From assembly GCF_004331255.1 (NCBI RefSeq), contig NZ_SJOF01000010.1:84561-148560 (forward strand): a stretch of 64,000 nucleotides of DNA, in the 5' to 3' direction. The DNA is from Acinetobacter sp. ANC 4173. GTDB lineage: Bacteria > Pseudomonadota > Gammaproteobacteria > Pseudomonadales > Moraxellaceae. Position 1 is the stretch's first letter. Each line of letters begins with the position of its first letter. A program made the position numbers and the translations under genes. The notes under the pieces are model-generated. The model was not told where the DNA came from. It ran no database searches and worked only from the letters and a program-made list of their open reading frames with translations. Of the stretch, positions 18,947 to 27,750 are shown one piece after another.

Positions 18947-19525
18947 ATGCCTAAACAGATTCTCATGCTGGTCGGTGATTACGCCGAAGATTACGAAACC
19001 ATGGTGCCTTTTCAATTTTTGACAGGACTGGGTTATACCGTACATGCGGTCTGTCCAGATAAAAAATCGGGGGACAGTATTGCCACGGCGATTCACGACT
19101 TTGAAGGGGAACAAACCTATAGCGAAAAGCGTGGACACAACTTTGCCATTAATCATGATTTTGATGCAGTCAATACCACAGACTATATTGGTTTAGTCAT
19201 TCCAGGTGGTCGTGCACCTGAGTACTTACGTATGAATGCTCGTGTCATTGAAATTGTGCAAGAATTCGATACTTCGAAAAAACCGATTGCTGCGGTATGT
19301 CACGGTGCACAAATTCTGGCTGCTGCCAATGTACTGCAAGGCCGAACCTGTTCAGCCTATCCTGCCTGTGCCGCAGAAGTGAAACTGGCAGGTGGTCACT
19401 ATGCCGATATTGCCGTCACAGAAGCGGTGACCGATGGACATTTGATCACAGCACCGGCGTGGCCTGCACACCCTGCTTGGTTAGCGCAATATGTAAAAGC
19501 ACTCGGTGCAACTATTCAGATTTAA
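18947..19525 (+). CDS. DJ-1/PfpI-family protein
   Basis: A 192-residue class I glutamine amidotransferase-like protein of the DJ-1/PfpI superfamily, whose members act as glyoxalase/deglycase-type stress enzymes or peptidases. The nucleophile elbow is [13 protein letters not shown] with C118 followed by H119; an acidic partner is expected in GDYAEDYE (residues 10-17); [12 protein letters not shown] is the conserved mid-segment. The start is set at the ATG at 18947 with GAGAGA upstream; an earlier in-frame codon at 18899 adds 16 polar residues not expected in the family. The exact activity cannot be read from the sequence. Confidence 0.88.
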   Translation: MPKQILMLVGDYAEDYETMVPFQFLTGLGYTVHAVCPDKKSGDSIATAIHDFEGEQTYSEKRGHNFAINHDFDAVNTTDYIGLVIPGGRAPEYLRMNARVIEIVQEFDTSKKPIAAVCHGAQILAAANVLQGRTCSAYPACAAEVKLAGGHYADIAVTEAVTDGHLITAPAWPAHPAWLAQYVKALGATIQI

Positions 19526-19910
19526 GACATTTTATCTTAAGCAATGATCATTGCGTTCCAGACCACATGTCGGGAACGCAACCCATAGATGAGCTATTTC
19601 ATCACGGGCGACGGATGATGTATGGTCGGTGATTTGTTCCAATACCAATAAAAAGAGCCGCCTTGATTTTGAATTTGAATAGCTTGCCCCGCTTCAACTA
19701 GAGTAGAGTCAAACCCAAAGCTGCCGCATTTTTTCGGGTTGCCCATAGTGCTTCAACCTCATATTCCCTGACTTCCTAATCCAATAATGCTGCCTCAAAA
19801 TACACAGCATTTTCCGAACTGTTCCCCCTCCTCACCTCCCTTTATTTACTTTTTTATTTCATGATGCTGCCTCAGTCCCATTTATTCACTTTAACTGACC
19901 GTTAAACGAC
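19526..19910. other. Non-coding or decayed region after the PfpI gene
   Basis: This 385-base stretch has no convincing gene. It contains the perfect 14-base palindrome gcaatgatcattgc at 19541-19554, a 7-bp inverted repeat (gcgttcc/ggaacgc, 19553-19579), a minus-strand ORF of 50 codons at 19594-19746 that may be a relic, and an 11-base direct repeat atgctgcctca at 19787-19797 and 19864-19874. Confidence 0.5.
19594..19746 (-). pseudogene. Possible relic or small ORF (50 aa)
   Basis: From the ATG at 19746 the frame reads MGNPKKCGSFGFDS... and ends HPSPVMK, 50 residues. The interior is rich in Gln/Gly/Trp/Tyr (QNQGGSFYWYW) and looks like the end of a once longer protein rather than a complete one. 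GAGG is about ten bases upstream of the ATG, so a real small gene cannot be excluded. I do not recognise the family. Confidence 0.3.
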
Positions 19911-20888
19911 TTATCGCCCCTGTTTCAACATGCGCTTAGCACCGGCATGGTTATAGTTGCTAGCAAGATTTTGCAGAATTTTATCGGCCTGTCCCTTCGG
20001 GTTAGAAAAACGACTGCTGTATGCAGGCACACTGGTCAAACAACGTGCAACGAGCATGCCTGAATCGGTATACACATTTGCATTGGTTCCTGCCAATTTT
20101 CCATAGTTATACGCACGTTGGGCATTGTTACAGGCATTTAACTTATTGGTCCCTTTGCTTAAATCACGACGAGCGGTGACATAAGCTTTAAGCTGCTGCT
20201 GTTGCGGTGTTTCAACTACTGGGGCAGATACAGTTTGCGTAGCTTCTACTACAGCAGGTTTACTTTCTTTCTTTTTCTCTGCTTCTTTTTTATTGTCAGG
20301 CTCTTTGGCTATTTCGGTTTTGCTATTTTTTGTCGTTGTCGTGCTCTTCGCTGTTTTTTTCTCTGCCGAGTTTGATCCTACATTTTTATACCATTGCTTG
20401 GCTTCATCCGCACTCAGCATACGGGTTTGCAAACTCACAGCACGTGCTGCAAGACGACTTTTCAACTTTCCTTCTGCGGTAGGTTCAATCGAAACAATCC
20501 AACGCTCATTAGGCAATACACATTGATAAGCGCCGATACCTTGCTTCACATTACTGTTTCCCGTCAGGCGCTTTTTCTGTGCCTGATCTTTGACTAAATG
20601 CAAATTACTTTTATACAGCAAGGCAAATTTGCCACCTTTGGCATGACAATAACTGCCTAAATACTTACGTGGATATAACGCTTGAGTTTCCGTGGTGTTT
20701 TGTGGTTGTCCCCAATCATAGACATATTCTTTCGCTGTACCATCGGCTACATTCAAATTTTTCTGGTCAATTAACGCTTGTGGTGTTGCATATTTATTGA
20801 TGGAGTCTGTACTAAAATTACTGATGTGGTTACACCCCTGTAAAGTAACTCCCATCGCCCCAATGAAGATAAATTGTTTTAAATTCAC
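19911..20888 (-). CDS. Hypothetical lipoprotein with Lys/Thr-rich linker
   Basis: A 325-residue protein starting at a GTG (20888) with a GAGAACG leader. The N-terminus is a type II signal peptide: MNLKQFIFIGAMGVTLQGC, lipobox LQGC with C19 as the acylated residue. A first domain (about 20-165) has paired cysteines and a WGQPQNTTETQ segment; a low-complexity Lys/Thr/Glu-rich linker runs from about 175 to 220; a helical C-terminal domain (about 235-325) has NACNNAQRAYNYG and ARCLTSV cysteines. The arrangement suggests a lipid-anchored periplasmic protein with two modules. No enzyme motif is recognised and no operon partner is adjacent. Confidence 0.78.
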   Translation of the reverse strand: MNLKQFIFIGAMGVTLQGCNHISNFSTDSINKYATPQALIDQKNLNVADGTAKEYVYDWGQPQNTTETQALYPRKYLGSYCHAKGGKFALLYKSNLHLVKDQAQKKRLTGNSNVKQGIGAYQCVLPNERWIVSIEPTAEGKLKSRLAARAVSLQTRMLSADEAKQWYKNVGSNSAEKKTAKSTTTTKNSKTEIAKEPDNKKEAEKKKESKPAVVEATQTVSAPVVETPQQQQLKAYVTARRDLSKGTNKLNACNNAQRAYNYGKLAGTNANVYTDSGMLVARCLTSVPAYSSRFSNPKGQADKILQNLASNYNHAGAKRMLKQGR

Positions 20889-21053
20889 GTCGTCGTTCTC
20901 AATAATTATTTTATTGTTTAAAAATATCGCAAATCATATAAAATGACAAACCGTAGACTACTGATTTTATTACTCATTTTTTATTTCTATTGAAAACAAA
21001 ATCAATCAAACCACATTTAATGTTAAGCAAATTCTATTTTTGTTTTTTTAGTT

Positions 21054-21091
21054 GTATCAATTAACACAATCGCTGTGATTGAAGCTGATAC
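21054..21091. other. Nested inverted repeat in intergenic region
   Basis: Outer arms gtatca/tgatac and inner arms caatc/gattg can form an interrupted hairpin in the 290-base gap between the lipoprotein and the DUF1176-like gene. It lacks a T-run in the direction of either flanking gene, so it is not an obvious terminator. Confidence 0.35.
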
Positions 21092-21182
21092 AAAGGTGAC
21101 TACATAAAATCATCTTTTAAATCAAATAAATAGAAAATAGTGATCAACCATGCCCCAATTTCAGTACATGCTAACCCACAGA

Positions 21183-22265
21183 CTACTTAACCACGGCCTC
21201 AATTTTATCTAAATCCCACACGCCTCCCGCGGCTAACCCTTTACACATTCCTGTCCAACGATCGACAGTTTGCACAAACTGTTGTCCATTCCACACCCAT
21301 TCTGCGATTGACCAACAATCCCCAATGCCTCGCCCTTTTTGCGCACTCTGAATACGCCCTTCAGAAAAGTCTGATGCAGTTTCGGTAATAAAAGTTGCAG
21401 GACCTTTGAGTGACGCATCTAAGACCCACATGCCATAACCTTCATTATAGGCAGCACGCCAGCACAGCGTTGTGGCCAATACCTTTTGTCCGCTTAATTT
21501 ATACAGTTGAATCGATTGTGGCTCTTGCCCATCTCCCGTATATACTCCATCACAAAACCCTTCCCCCACATCCTCCGTTTTAGGCTGCGATGACATCAAC
21601 GTTTTAGACAAGGTCTGATAGTGTGCTTGAGTTGGTGCTAAAGTCCGATAGGGTTGATTCGCGGTCTTCACCTGTTTCACCACGAATTTTGGAGCAGCTG
21701 CTAAAACTCCAGCTTCACTGTTGCGTCCCTTTTTAATCAAAGCGCCCACAGTATTCAGCCGTTTTTGGAAATCATCCATTTTTAACAGTGTCGCAGTCAT
21801 GCCATTATCAGAGATTTGCCAATGCGCATTCTGATTTTTAAACTCAATTTGGGCATTTTGTGCAGCAACTTGTAATAAGGCATTCACTTGCAGATTCGAC
21901 AGCGTCCCCATCAAAGGCAGCTCATTACCCTCAATATTCACTGCCCCTAAGTCTCGACCATTCACAAAAAAATGAATATTCCGAACCTTAGACACAGGCA
22001 ATTCTTCTGCTTCAAAACTGGCTAAAGCAAATTCTACCGTTACCGCTTGCTTCGCCCCGGCGTGACGCGTCAAAAGTAATGAAACGGGTTCCGATTGACT
22101 GACATCATCATTTTGATAACCTGCCGCACGGCATGTGCCTGTATTACTACAATACAGTTCCCAGTCCTCATGGGAAAAGGACATCCCTTGAATATCCTGC
22201 GCCAAGATGGCTGTACTGACCGTAGCGAGACACGTTGTAGAAATAAAATAAGCGATAAATTTCAT
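21183..22265 (-). CDS. DUF1176-like exported protein
   Basis: A protein of 360 residues from the ATG at 22265. That start is chosen because it begins a clear signal peptide (MKFIAYFISTTCLATVSTAILA, cleavage before QDIQG); in-frame ATGs at 22292/22295 and a TTG at 22349 would only extend it. The mature N-terminus HEDWELYCSNTGTCRAAGYQ matches the DUF1176 family as I remember it, a periplasmic family of unknown function, and cysteine pairs recur (FCDGVYTG, TLCWRAAYN, GDCWSI, TGMCKG). The final DRWTGMCKGL block is also typical. No function should be assigned. Confidence 0.83.
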   Translation of the reverse strand: MKFIAYFISTTCLATVSTAILAQDIQGMSFSHEDWELYCSNTGTCRAAGYQNDDVSQSEPVSLLLTRHAGAKQAVTVEFALASFEAEELPVSKVRNIHFFVNGRDLGAVNIEGNELPLMGTLSNLQVNALLQVAAQNAQIEFKNQNAHWQISDNGMTATLLKMDDFQKRLNTVGALIKKGRNSEAGVLAAAPKFVVKQVKTANQPYRTLAPTQAHYQTLSKTLMSSQPKTEDVGEGFCDGVYTGDGQEPQSIQLYKLSGQKVLATTLCWRAAYNEGYGMWVLDASLKGPATFITETASDFSEGRIQSAQKGRGIGDCWSIAEWVWNGQQFVQTVDRWTGMCKGLAAGGVWDLDKIEAVVK

Positions 22266-22350
22266 CAGGAATATACTGCTATTTATTGTCATCATTGGTT
22301 TTAGTTTAACGCTTTTCAGGTATTTGAACAAAATGACCTTATTTTCCAAA

Positions 22351-22375
22351 ATAAAAAAACCTGCAAAATGCAGGT
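22351..22375 (-). terminator. Rho-independent terminator after the sbmA-like gene
   Basis: A 7-bp stem (acctgca/tgcaggt) with an AAA loop is followed on the minus strand by seven T residues. Confidence 0.85.
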
Positions 22376-22397
22376 CTTTCCATACAGAAGTACTCCA

Positions 22398-23591
22398 TTA
22401 TTCATCTAAAATCGATTCAAAGGCTTTTAAACGCTTATAAATGGATAAAAGTTCAATAATAGTTTTCCAAGACATAATTAAATATTGAAACGATTCACGA
22501 ACTTTATCAAAAACATTCCCAATCTGATTGACCAACCCTAAGGTCATTTTCCCCGCTGCAATGGACGGAAATAGCACCACTAAGCTATATAAAATATCCA
22601 GTTGTCGATACCACGTTGCCACCAAGTTGAAATACGCATAATGAAAATACAGGCGGAAATAGTTTTTGCGTACACGACTAAAAAGTTCGGCTAAGGTTGC
22701 AGGCTGCGCACGATCTGCATGATCTTCTCCATATACCAATTCTTTACGATATGCTGCTTCTACTTTCTGATTGTTAAATTCCAAACCTGGCAGCTTATTT
22801 CCCACCACCATCAACAACACCGTACCGAAAATGGCCCAAATAATCGATGCCCAAACCAGTGAATGCTGAACTTCTCCTACAACGGGTAATACAGGCACAT
22901 GTTTAGACAAATCAAATAAAATGGGGAGAAACGCGACCAAAATCATAATGGCTTTAATCAGCTCGACACCCAGATCTTCCAGAATGGTAGCAAAGCGCAT
23001 GGTGTCTTCCTGCACACGCTGTGATGCCCCTTCAACTTGGCGCAGTTTTTCCCAACGTTGCGTATAGTATTCGTTCATCGCTGTACGCCAGCGGAATACA
23101 TAGTGACTGGTAAAAAAAGCGTTAATCACGGCAAAAGTCACCGCCACCATCGCAATGTAGAGAAAGGTTAAGGTGCCCATATATAGGTCTTTAATATTGC
23201 CGCCTTTGCCCAACATATTTTGGATTAAGTCCCAAAATGGACCATACCAAGCATTAATCGCAACACTGACCTGTACACCAAACCAAATGTTAAACAAAAT
23301 AAAGGCAGAACCCCAAATAGACCAACGTTGCCACTTATTGTCGGAAAAAAATTTCCAGAACAAAGCAAATAGTGCGGTTGAAATAAAGAACCAAACATAA
23401 AACCATAAAAACGAAGGTGACCAAAAGCGACTCACACCTACAGGTAACTCTGTATGGGTATATCCCTGTGGCCATCCAATGGCACTCCCCCATGTATTTC
23501 CTCCCGTGTACCACAAAGTCATATTAAGTACTGACCAGATCAACACCGAAATAAAAAACCATTTGGGATTTGGAAAAAATGATTTAAACAT
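22398..23591 (-). CDS. sbmA: SbmA/BacA-family peptide antibiotic transporter
   Basis: A 397-residue inner-membrane protein matching SbmA/BacA, which imports proline-rich antimicrobial peptides, microcins and other compounds using the proton gradient. It is the membrane-domain half of an ABC-like exporter fold without an ATPase domain. Visible: [19 protein letters not shown] start, [62 protein letters not shown] (about residues 167-202), and a final FESILDE. Length is near the E. coli protein (406). It is monocistronic by its terminator and has an unusually long, palindrome-bearing upstream region. Confidence 0.92.
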   Translation of the reverse strand: MFKSFFPNPKWFFISVLIWSVLNMTLWYTGGNTWGSAIGWPQGYTHTELPVGVSRFWSPSFLWFYVWFFISTALFALFWKFFSDNKWQRWSIWGSAFILFNIWFGVQVSVAINAWYGPFWDLIQNMLGKGGNIKDLYMGTLTFLYIAMVAVTFAVINAFFTSHYVFRWRTAMNEYYTQRWEKLRQVEGASQRVQEDTMRFATILEDLGVELIKAIMILVAFLPILFDLSKHVPVLPVVGEVQHSLVWASIIWAIFGTVLLMVVGNKLPGLEFNNQKVEAAYRKELVYGEDHADRAQPATLAELFSRVRKNYFRLYFHYAYFNLVATWYRQLDILYSLVVLFPSIAAGKMTLGLVNQIGNVFDKVRESFQYLIMSWKTIIELLSIYKRLKAFESILDE

Positions 23592-24058
23592 TGAACCCGA
23601 AAATCCTTGAATTATTTGAATGGATATTCTTGGAATACTAATCCTAATTTTGTAATTTCTGGTACGAACTTTTACAGATATTTGTACTTTTTTCTTTTGT
23701 AATCATTTATTTGTACAAATAATTCTCATTTGCACAAACTTTTTTGTGGATCAATCTCATAATTTTTTATTGATTAGGGTTTCACATTTCAACACCAACC
23801 TTTGCTCTATAACGATTGATTCTTTTACATAATTATTATATTCGTAATCGATCAGCCCTCTATATTGCTTATAGATTGGCTATTGCGAAAAAATCGGCAT
23901 GATGTGAAATAGACTTTTGATTTTTATCAAGATCGATAGCGTTTTTTCATCGTTATTCTATGAAATATTTTGTATTTCTGACGTAGGGAAATCTATGTCT
24001 GAAAGGAATAATGCTACACTCTTGCCATAAAATTAACCCAATTCATCAGGAGCAGAAT
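23592..24058. other. Long AT-rich divergent intergenic region
   Basis: About 470 bases separate sbmA (minus) from a small plus-strand gene. No gene is seen. The sbmA-proximal part holds the palindrome listed at 23711-23737; the other end holds the AGGAG ribosome site for the small gene. The rest is AT-rich without a structure I can name. Confidence 0.5.
23711..23737. promoter_or_regulatory. Operator-like palindrome upstream of sbmA
   Basis: TTGTACAAAT-N7-ATTTGCACAA is an inverted repeat with nine of ten positions matching, 120 bases upstream of the sbmA start. Its centre, read on the minus strand as AAATGAGAATTATTT, also resembles a degenerate Fur box (about 12 of 19 consensus positions). 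Whether Fur or another regulator binds is unknown. Confidence 0.45.
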
Positions 24059-24253
24059 ATGGAATCATTTGTCATTGAACTGATTAAACCAATTACCCTA
24101 GAAAAAGAAAATCACACCGCGAAAGTCTTCGAAGAAGGCACGATTCTTAAAGCCTTATTGAAAACACCGAATTCTTTATTGGTAAGTGATGATGCCAAAT
24201 TTAGTTTTACTGTAAATTTAGATGGCGAAAATATCATTTGGCGTAAACTTTAA
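24059..24253 (+). CDS. Small hypothetical protein (64 aa)
   Basis: A 64-residue protein, MESFVIELIKPITLEK... ending NIIWRKL. The ATG at 24059 is supported by AGGAG seven bases upstream; an in-frame codon at 24011 gives an unlikely leader. The composition is acidic/basic mixed with beta-strand-like alternation and no TM helix. Function unknown. Confidence 0.72.
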   Translation: MESFVIELIKPITLEKENHTAKVFEEGTILKALLKTPNSLLVSDDAKFSFTVNLDGENIIWRKL

Positions 24254-24293
24254 GATTCCACTCAGCCGGTCAAGCTACATGAATTGTCATATT

Positions 24294-24324
24294 AACCACC
24301 TCATATCGGGTATATGGAGTGGTT
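24294..24324 (+). terminator. Possible terminator hairpin after the 64-aa gene
   Basis: An imperfect 13-bp stem (aaccacctcatat/atatggagtggtt, wobble pairs) with a CGGG-containing loop lies 40 bases after the stop. The T-rich tail is short (actttc). Confidence 0.4.
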
Positions 24325-24506
24325 ACTTTCACAAGCTCGAATTGAGTGAATTTAAACACCGATCAATATTAGCAAATCAATAACAATAATTTTAAGCAAA
24401 ACACAATTGCTATATTTACATTCGGTCAATTCAACTTATTATGTATTTGTTTCTCTACCCGACACACAGATGGAATTGTGTGAATGCCCCTCAAGGTTTT
24501 TAAAAG

Positions 24507-25325
24507 ATGAAAAAAATAATTCTCGCTAGCTTAATCGCGATGTCCACACAATTCGCATTTGCCGAAAGCAAACCTGCCACAGCTGATCCCGCTTTTACCG
24601 AAGTTGAAGCCATGGTCAAGGCCAATAATATGACGGGTGCCTATCAGGCATTGGAAAAACTTGGCAAGTCAGGCAATGCCCAAGCCCTTTACAATTTAGG
24701 CTATTTGACCCAAATGGGGCAAGGCACAACCAAAGATGAAAAGAAAGCCATTCAGCTTTATGAGCAATCTGCCAGTAAAGGTTACCCCGTTGCGGACTAT
24801 GTATTGGGCAAAAATTATTTAGCAGGTACTTTGGGTTTAAAACAAGATACAGCGAAAGCAAAACAGTATTTTGAAAAAGCCTCTGCCAAAGGTTTTAGCG
24901 ATGCAACAGTCGATCTGGCAGTGTTACTTTTTTCTGAAAATAACCCAGCCTCGGACAAATTGGCATTACAAAAGCTTGATCCTTTAATCAAAAAAGGCAA
25001 TTTCCAAGCCCTTCATGCTAAAGCCTTGTATGACATTAGCACTGGATTCAAAAATAAAGATGAAGCTCCGATTAAACAAGGTTTAGCCAGCATTCAAAGC
25101 TTGGCACAGAAAGGCTATATTCCCGCCTTGATGGCCGTTGGTAATATGTTTACCAATGGCAATATCGTGCCGCAAAATCTGCCTGAAGCGAAAAAAATCT
25201 TCATGGCACTTGCTAAAGAAAATGTACCGCAAGCACAAGAATCGTTAACTGTGGTTGAAAGAATGATGGCTGATCAGGCTAAGGCTTCAACAACAGCTTC
25301 AACCAAAGCTGCGAAAAAAAGCTAA
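24507..25325 (+). CDS. Sel1-repeat (TPR-like) periplasmic protein
   Basis: A 272-residue exported protein with a clean signal peptide (MKKIILASLIAMSTQFAFA, cleavage before ESKP). Tandem Sel1-like repeats of about 36 residues follow: ALYNLGYLTQMGQGTTKDEKKAIQLYEQSASKGYPVADYVLGKNYLAGTLGLKQD is split here into two units (about residues 65-135), with further degenerate units to about 250 (ALMAVGNMFTNGNIVPQNLPEAKK). Such repeats usually mediate protein-protein contacts. The C-terminus is Ala/Thr/Lys-rich low complexity. No partner gene is adjacent. Confidence 0.88.
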   Translation: MKKIILASLIAMSTQFAFAESKPATADPAFTEVEAMVKANNMTGAYQALEKLGKSGNAQALYNLGYLTQMGQGTTKDEKKAIQLYEQSASKGYPVADYVLGKNYLAGTLGLKQDTAKAKQYFEKASAKGFSDATVDLAVLLFSENNPASDKLALQKLDPLIKKGNFQALHAKALYDISTGFKNKDEAPIKQGLASIQSLAQKGYIPALMAVGNMFTNGNIVPQNLPEAKKIFMALAKENVPQAQESLTVVERMMADQAKASTTASTKAAKKS

Positions 25326-25342
25326 TTTATCCAAATTGCCTG

Positions 25343-25394
25343 TCGAGCATAAAAGAATGCCCATCTAAAAAGATGGGCATTCTTTTATGCTCGA
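25343..25394. terminator. Bidirectional terminator with 24-bp perfect stem
   Basis: Two 24-base arms starting tcgagcataaaagaatgccc are perfectly complementary around an AAAA loop, between convergent genes. A and T runs inside the arms let it act in both directions. The stem is unusually long. Confidence 0.88.
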
Positions 25395-25407
25395 AAGTAC
25401 GGCGCTT

Positions 25408-26352
25408 CTATCCCCACCAAAATGCAATTAGCCCACTCACAACCCCAAAACCCAGTACCGTACTGAGCATTAAAGGCGTGAGTGCTTTTTCATTCAAACC
25501 ATAAGTCTGCCCAAATATGCCAAATGCGATGGGCATAGGCAATGCCGCCAATAAAGTTCCTGCATACAACATTTCCTGACTGACATTCGGCAGTGCTGAA
25601 AACAGCAGAAAAATGGTCAACGGCATCAAAACAATTTTAAAGAAAACTAAAATAAGACTTTGTATATCAACAGCTTTAAGACCTATACCGACCAAACTAC
25701 CACCAATCACAAACAACGCCAGTGGCGATGCCGTCTTCCCCAGCATCGCTAAAATCTGATCGATGGCAGCAGGCAATTTTAGCCCCAACAATACACAGCT
25801 CATCCCTAAAATAATGGCTAAAATGACGGGGTTTTTCAGCAGATTCACCAACGTTGGAAGGGCAATCTGTTTAAAACTGCCCTGCTGCTGTAGTCCTGCT
25901 TCAGCAATCATTAACACCAAAGCCACAATCAGCAGATTTTCAATAATCAACGTCAGAGAAATATAAATTGCCGCATGTTGACCAATCAACATAGTCAAAA
26001 TTGCAGTACCAATAAAGCCTGTATTTGACATGGATGCCCCCATCGCCATGACTGCCGAAGCGGTTAAGCGATGTTGAAAATAATGTCGATATAAAACAAA
26101 AGCACAAACAAACAGTAGTAATGAGCCACCACCATACGCAATGAAATAACTCGGGTGCCAAATCTCATTTAAATTGCGACTGGCCAAGGCATGTAATAAA
26201 AACGCAGGTAAAGCAATCTTGATCACGAAAGCACTGAGCGCTTTAATCTGTTCAGACAGAATTAAGCCACCTTTGACACAGGCAAACCCAAGCAATACCA
26301 ACAATATAATGGGAAAAATAATACTTAAGACCACATGTACACTCCATACCAA
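25408..26352 (-). CDS. AEC-family transporter (auxin efflux carrier-like)
   Basis: A 314-residue membrane protein with about ten hydrophobic segments in two five-helix halves, typical of the AEC/BART superfamily. Markers are FACVKGGLILSEQIKALSAFVIKIALPAFLLHALA near the N-terminus, MGASMSNTGFIGTAI, FVIGGSLVG and LLAALPMPIAFGIFGQTYG. The likely start is TTG at 26352: no in-frame ATG lies nearby and AAGGAGG is about 15 bases upstream; a GTG six codons later is an alternative. Bacterial members move organic acids or amino-acid derivatives; the substrate is not known here. Confidence 0.87.
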   Translation of the reverse strand: MVWSVHVVLSIIFPIILLVLLGFACVKGGLILSEQIKALSAFVIKIALPAFLLHALASRNLNEIWHPSYFIAYGGGSLLLFVCAFVLYRHYFQHRLTASAVMAMGASMSNTGFIGTAILTMLIGQHAAIYISLTLIIENLLIVALVLMIAEAGLQQQGSFKQIALPTLVNLLKNPVILAIILGMSCVLLGLKLPAAIDQILAMLGKTASPLALFVIGGSLVGIGLKAVDIQSLILVFFKIVLMPLTIFLLFSALPNVSQEMLYAGTLLAALPMPIAFGIFGQTYGLNEKALTPLMLSTVLGFGVVSGLIAFWWG

Positions 26353-26448
26353 CGCTTGTTCAAAATGCCTCCTTACTAGGTTCTAGCATGCAATCATCAC
26401 GGTGTGATTAAAGGAAAGTTCTACTGCAACAATGAATTCAACCTTGGT

Positions 26449-27558
26449 TTATTCTGAAAATGGCTTGAATAATTGCTTAACGCCATGCGGCTGACAACGC
26501 AGATATTGCGGCGCAATTTCTAGGGTTTCTCCCAATTCTGCCGCGGCGTGCCAAGGCCACCGTGGGTCGTACAACATTGCACGTGCCAAGCCAATTGCAT
26601 CGGCTTGCTCTTGTTGCAACACCTGTTCTGCTTGTTGAGCTTCCGTAATCAACCCTACTGCAATCACTGGAATATCAATGACTTGTTTTACAGCTTGCGC
26701 AAATGGAACTTGATAATTTGCGCCAATCTGAATCGCCTGCTCTACATGTAGCCCCCCACTAGAAACATGAATATAGGCAGCCCCCAATTGTTGCAGACGT
26801 TTCGACAATTCAACCGATTCCTCAACCGTCCAACCGCCATCAAACCAGTCTTGCGCAGATAAACGCACCCCTATTGGGTAGCCTTGAGGTACAACATCAA
26901 GTATGGCTTGAAAAGTTTCTAAGGTCATCCGAATGCGATTTTCAAACTCGCCACCATATTCATCCTGACGCTGATTCGCCAGCGGTGACATAAATTGATG
27001 CAACAAATAACCATGCGCTGCATGCAACTCAATTAAATCAAATCCTGCATCCACAGCACGAATGGCAGCTTGGGCAAAATCTTGCTGCACTTGCTTAAGC
27101 TCAGCCGTCGATAGCGCATGTGGAGGAATATCTTTCGGATTAAATGTCACCTCACTGGCAGAAACGGTTTGCCAGCCATGTTGTTCTGCTGGAGTAATTT
27201 GTCCTCTGCCCAACCAAGGCTTATCTGTAGATGCCTTACGCCCTGCATGTGCCAATTGAATCGCAAATGGCATCGGAGAAATTGAACGTACTTTCTTCAA
27301 TAACTGCTGCATTTGATCGCGTTGTCGATCATTCCATAGTCCTAAATCTGCAAAACTGATTCGTCCTTCGGGTTGTACTGCTGTCGCCTCGACAATACAC
27401 AAACCCGCACCAGATAAGGCATAATTTGCCCATTGCTGTTCATGCCAATAGCTCAGCTCACCTTGATCGTTGGCTGAATATTGGCACATTGGCGCAATGA
27501 CGATACGATTTTTTACAGAGAGTGAACCATACTGAATGGGCTGAAATAAGCGTGACAT
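26449..27558 (-). CDS. Old yellow enzyme-family NADH:flavin oxidoreductase (XenA/YqjM-like)
   Basis: A 369-residue FMN-dependent ene-reductase that reduces activated alkenes such as enones, and xenobiotics in some members. With the start at 27558 (GAGG seven bases upstream) the active-site cysteine is C25 in IAPMCQYSA, the position used in XenA; the pair that binds substrate carbonyls is in LIELHAAHGYLLHQF, followed by SPLANQRQDEYGG. An ATG four codons upstream (27570) is possible. The residues identify the YqjM/XenA class rather than classical yeast OYE. It stands alone. Confidence 0.9.
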   Translation of the reverse strand: MSRLFQPIQYGSLSVKNRIVIAPMCQYSANDQGELSYWHEQQWANYALSGAGLCIVEATAVQPEGRISFADLGLWNDRQRDQMQQLLKKVRSISPMPFAIQLAHAGRKASTDKPWLGRGQITPAEQHGWQTVSASEVTFNPKDIPPHALSTAELKQVQQDFAQAAIRAVDAGFDLIELHAAHGYLLHQFMSPLANQRQDEYGGEFENRIRMTLETFQAILDVVPQGYPIGVRLSAQDWFDGGWTVEESVELSKRLQQLGAAYIHVSSGGLHVEQAIQIGANYQVPFAQAVKQVIDIPVIAVGLITEAQQAEQVLQQEQADAIGLARAMLYDPRWPWHAAAELGETLEIAPQYLRCQPHGVKQLFKPFSE

Positions 27559-27750
27559 GCGATGCCTCATAATTCTAATTTCCGTGACTTATCACGTTAT
27601 ACAGATTAGGCCGAGGCTGCAAATACTCTTTTCATCTATTGTTTAAGTTCCATACTCAAAAGAAAGCGATCAGATTTTGAAAAGGCTTGCATTCCCGCCT
27701 ATTCAGCCCGATATTAGCCTTGTTGTCTTAGAACTGTCATTTTGAAGCCT

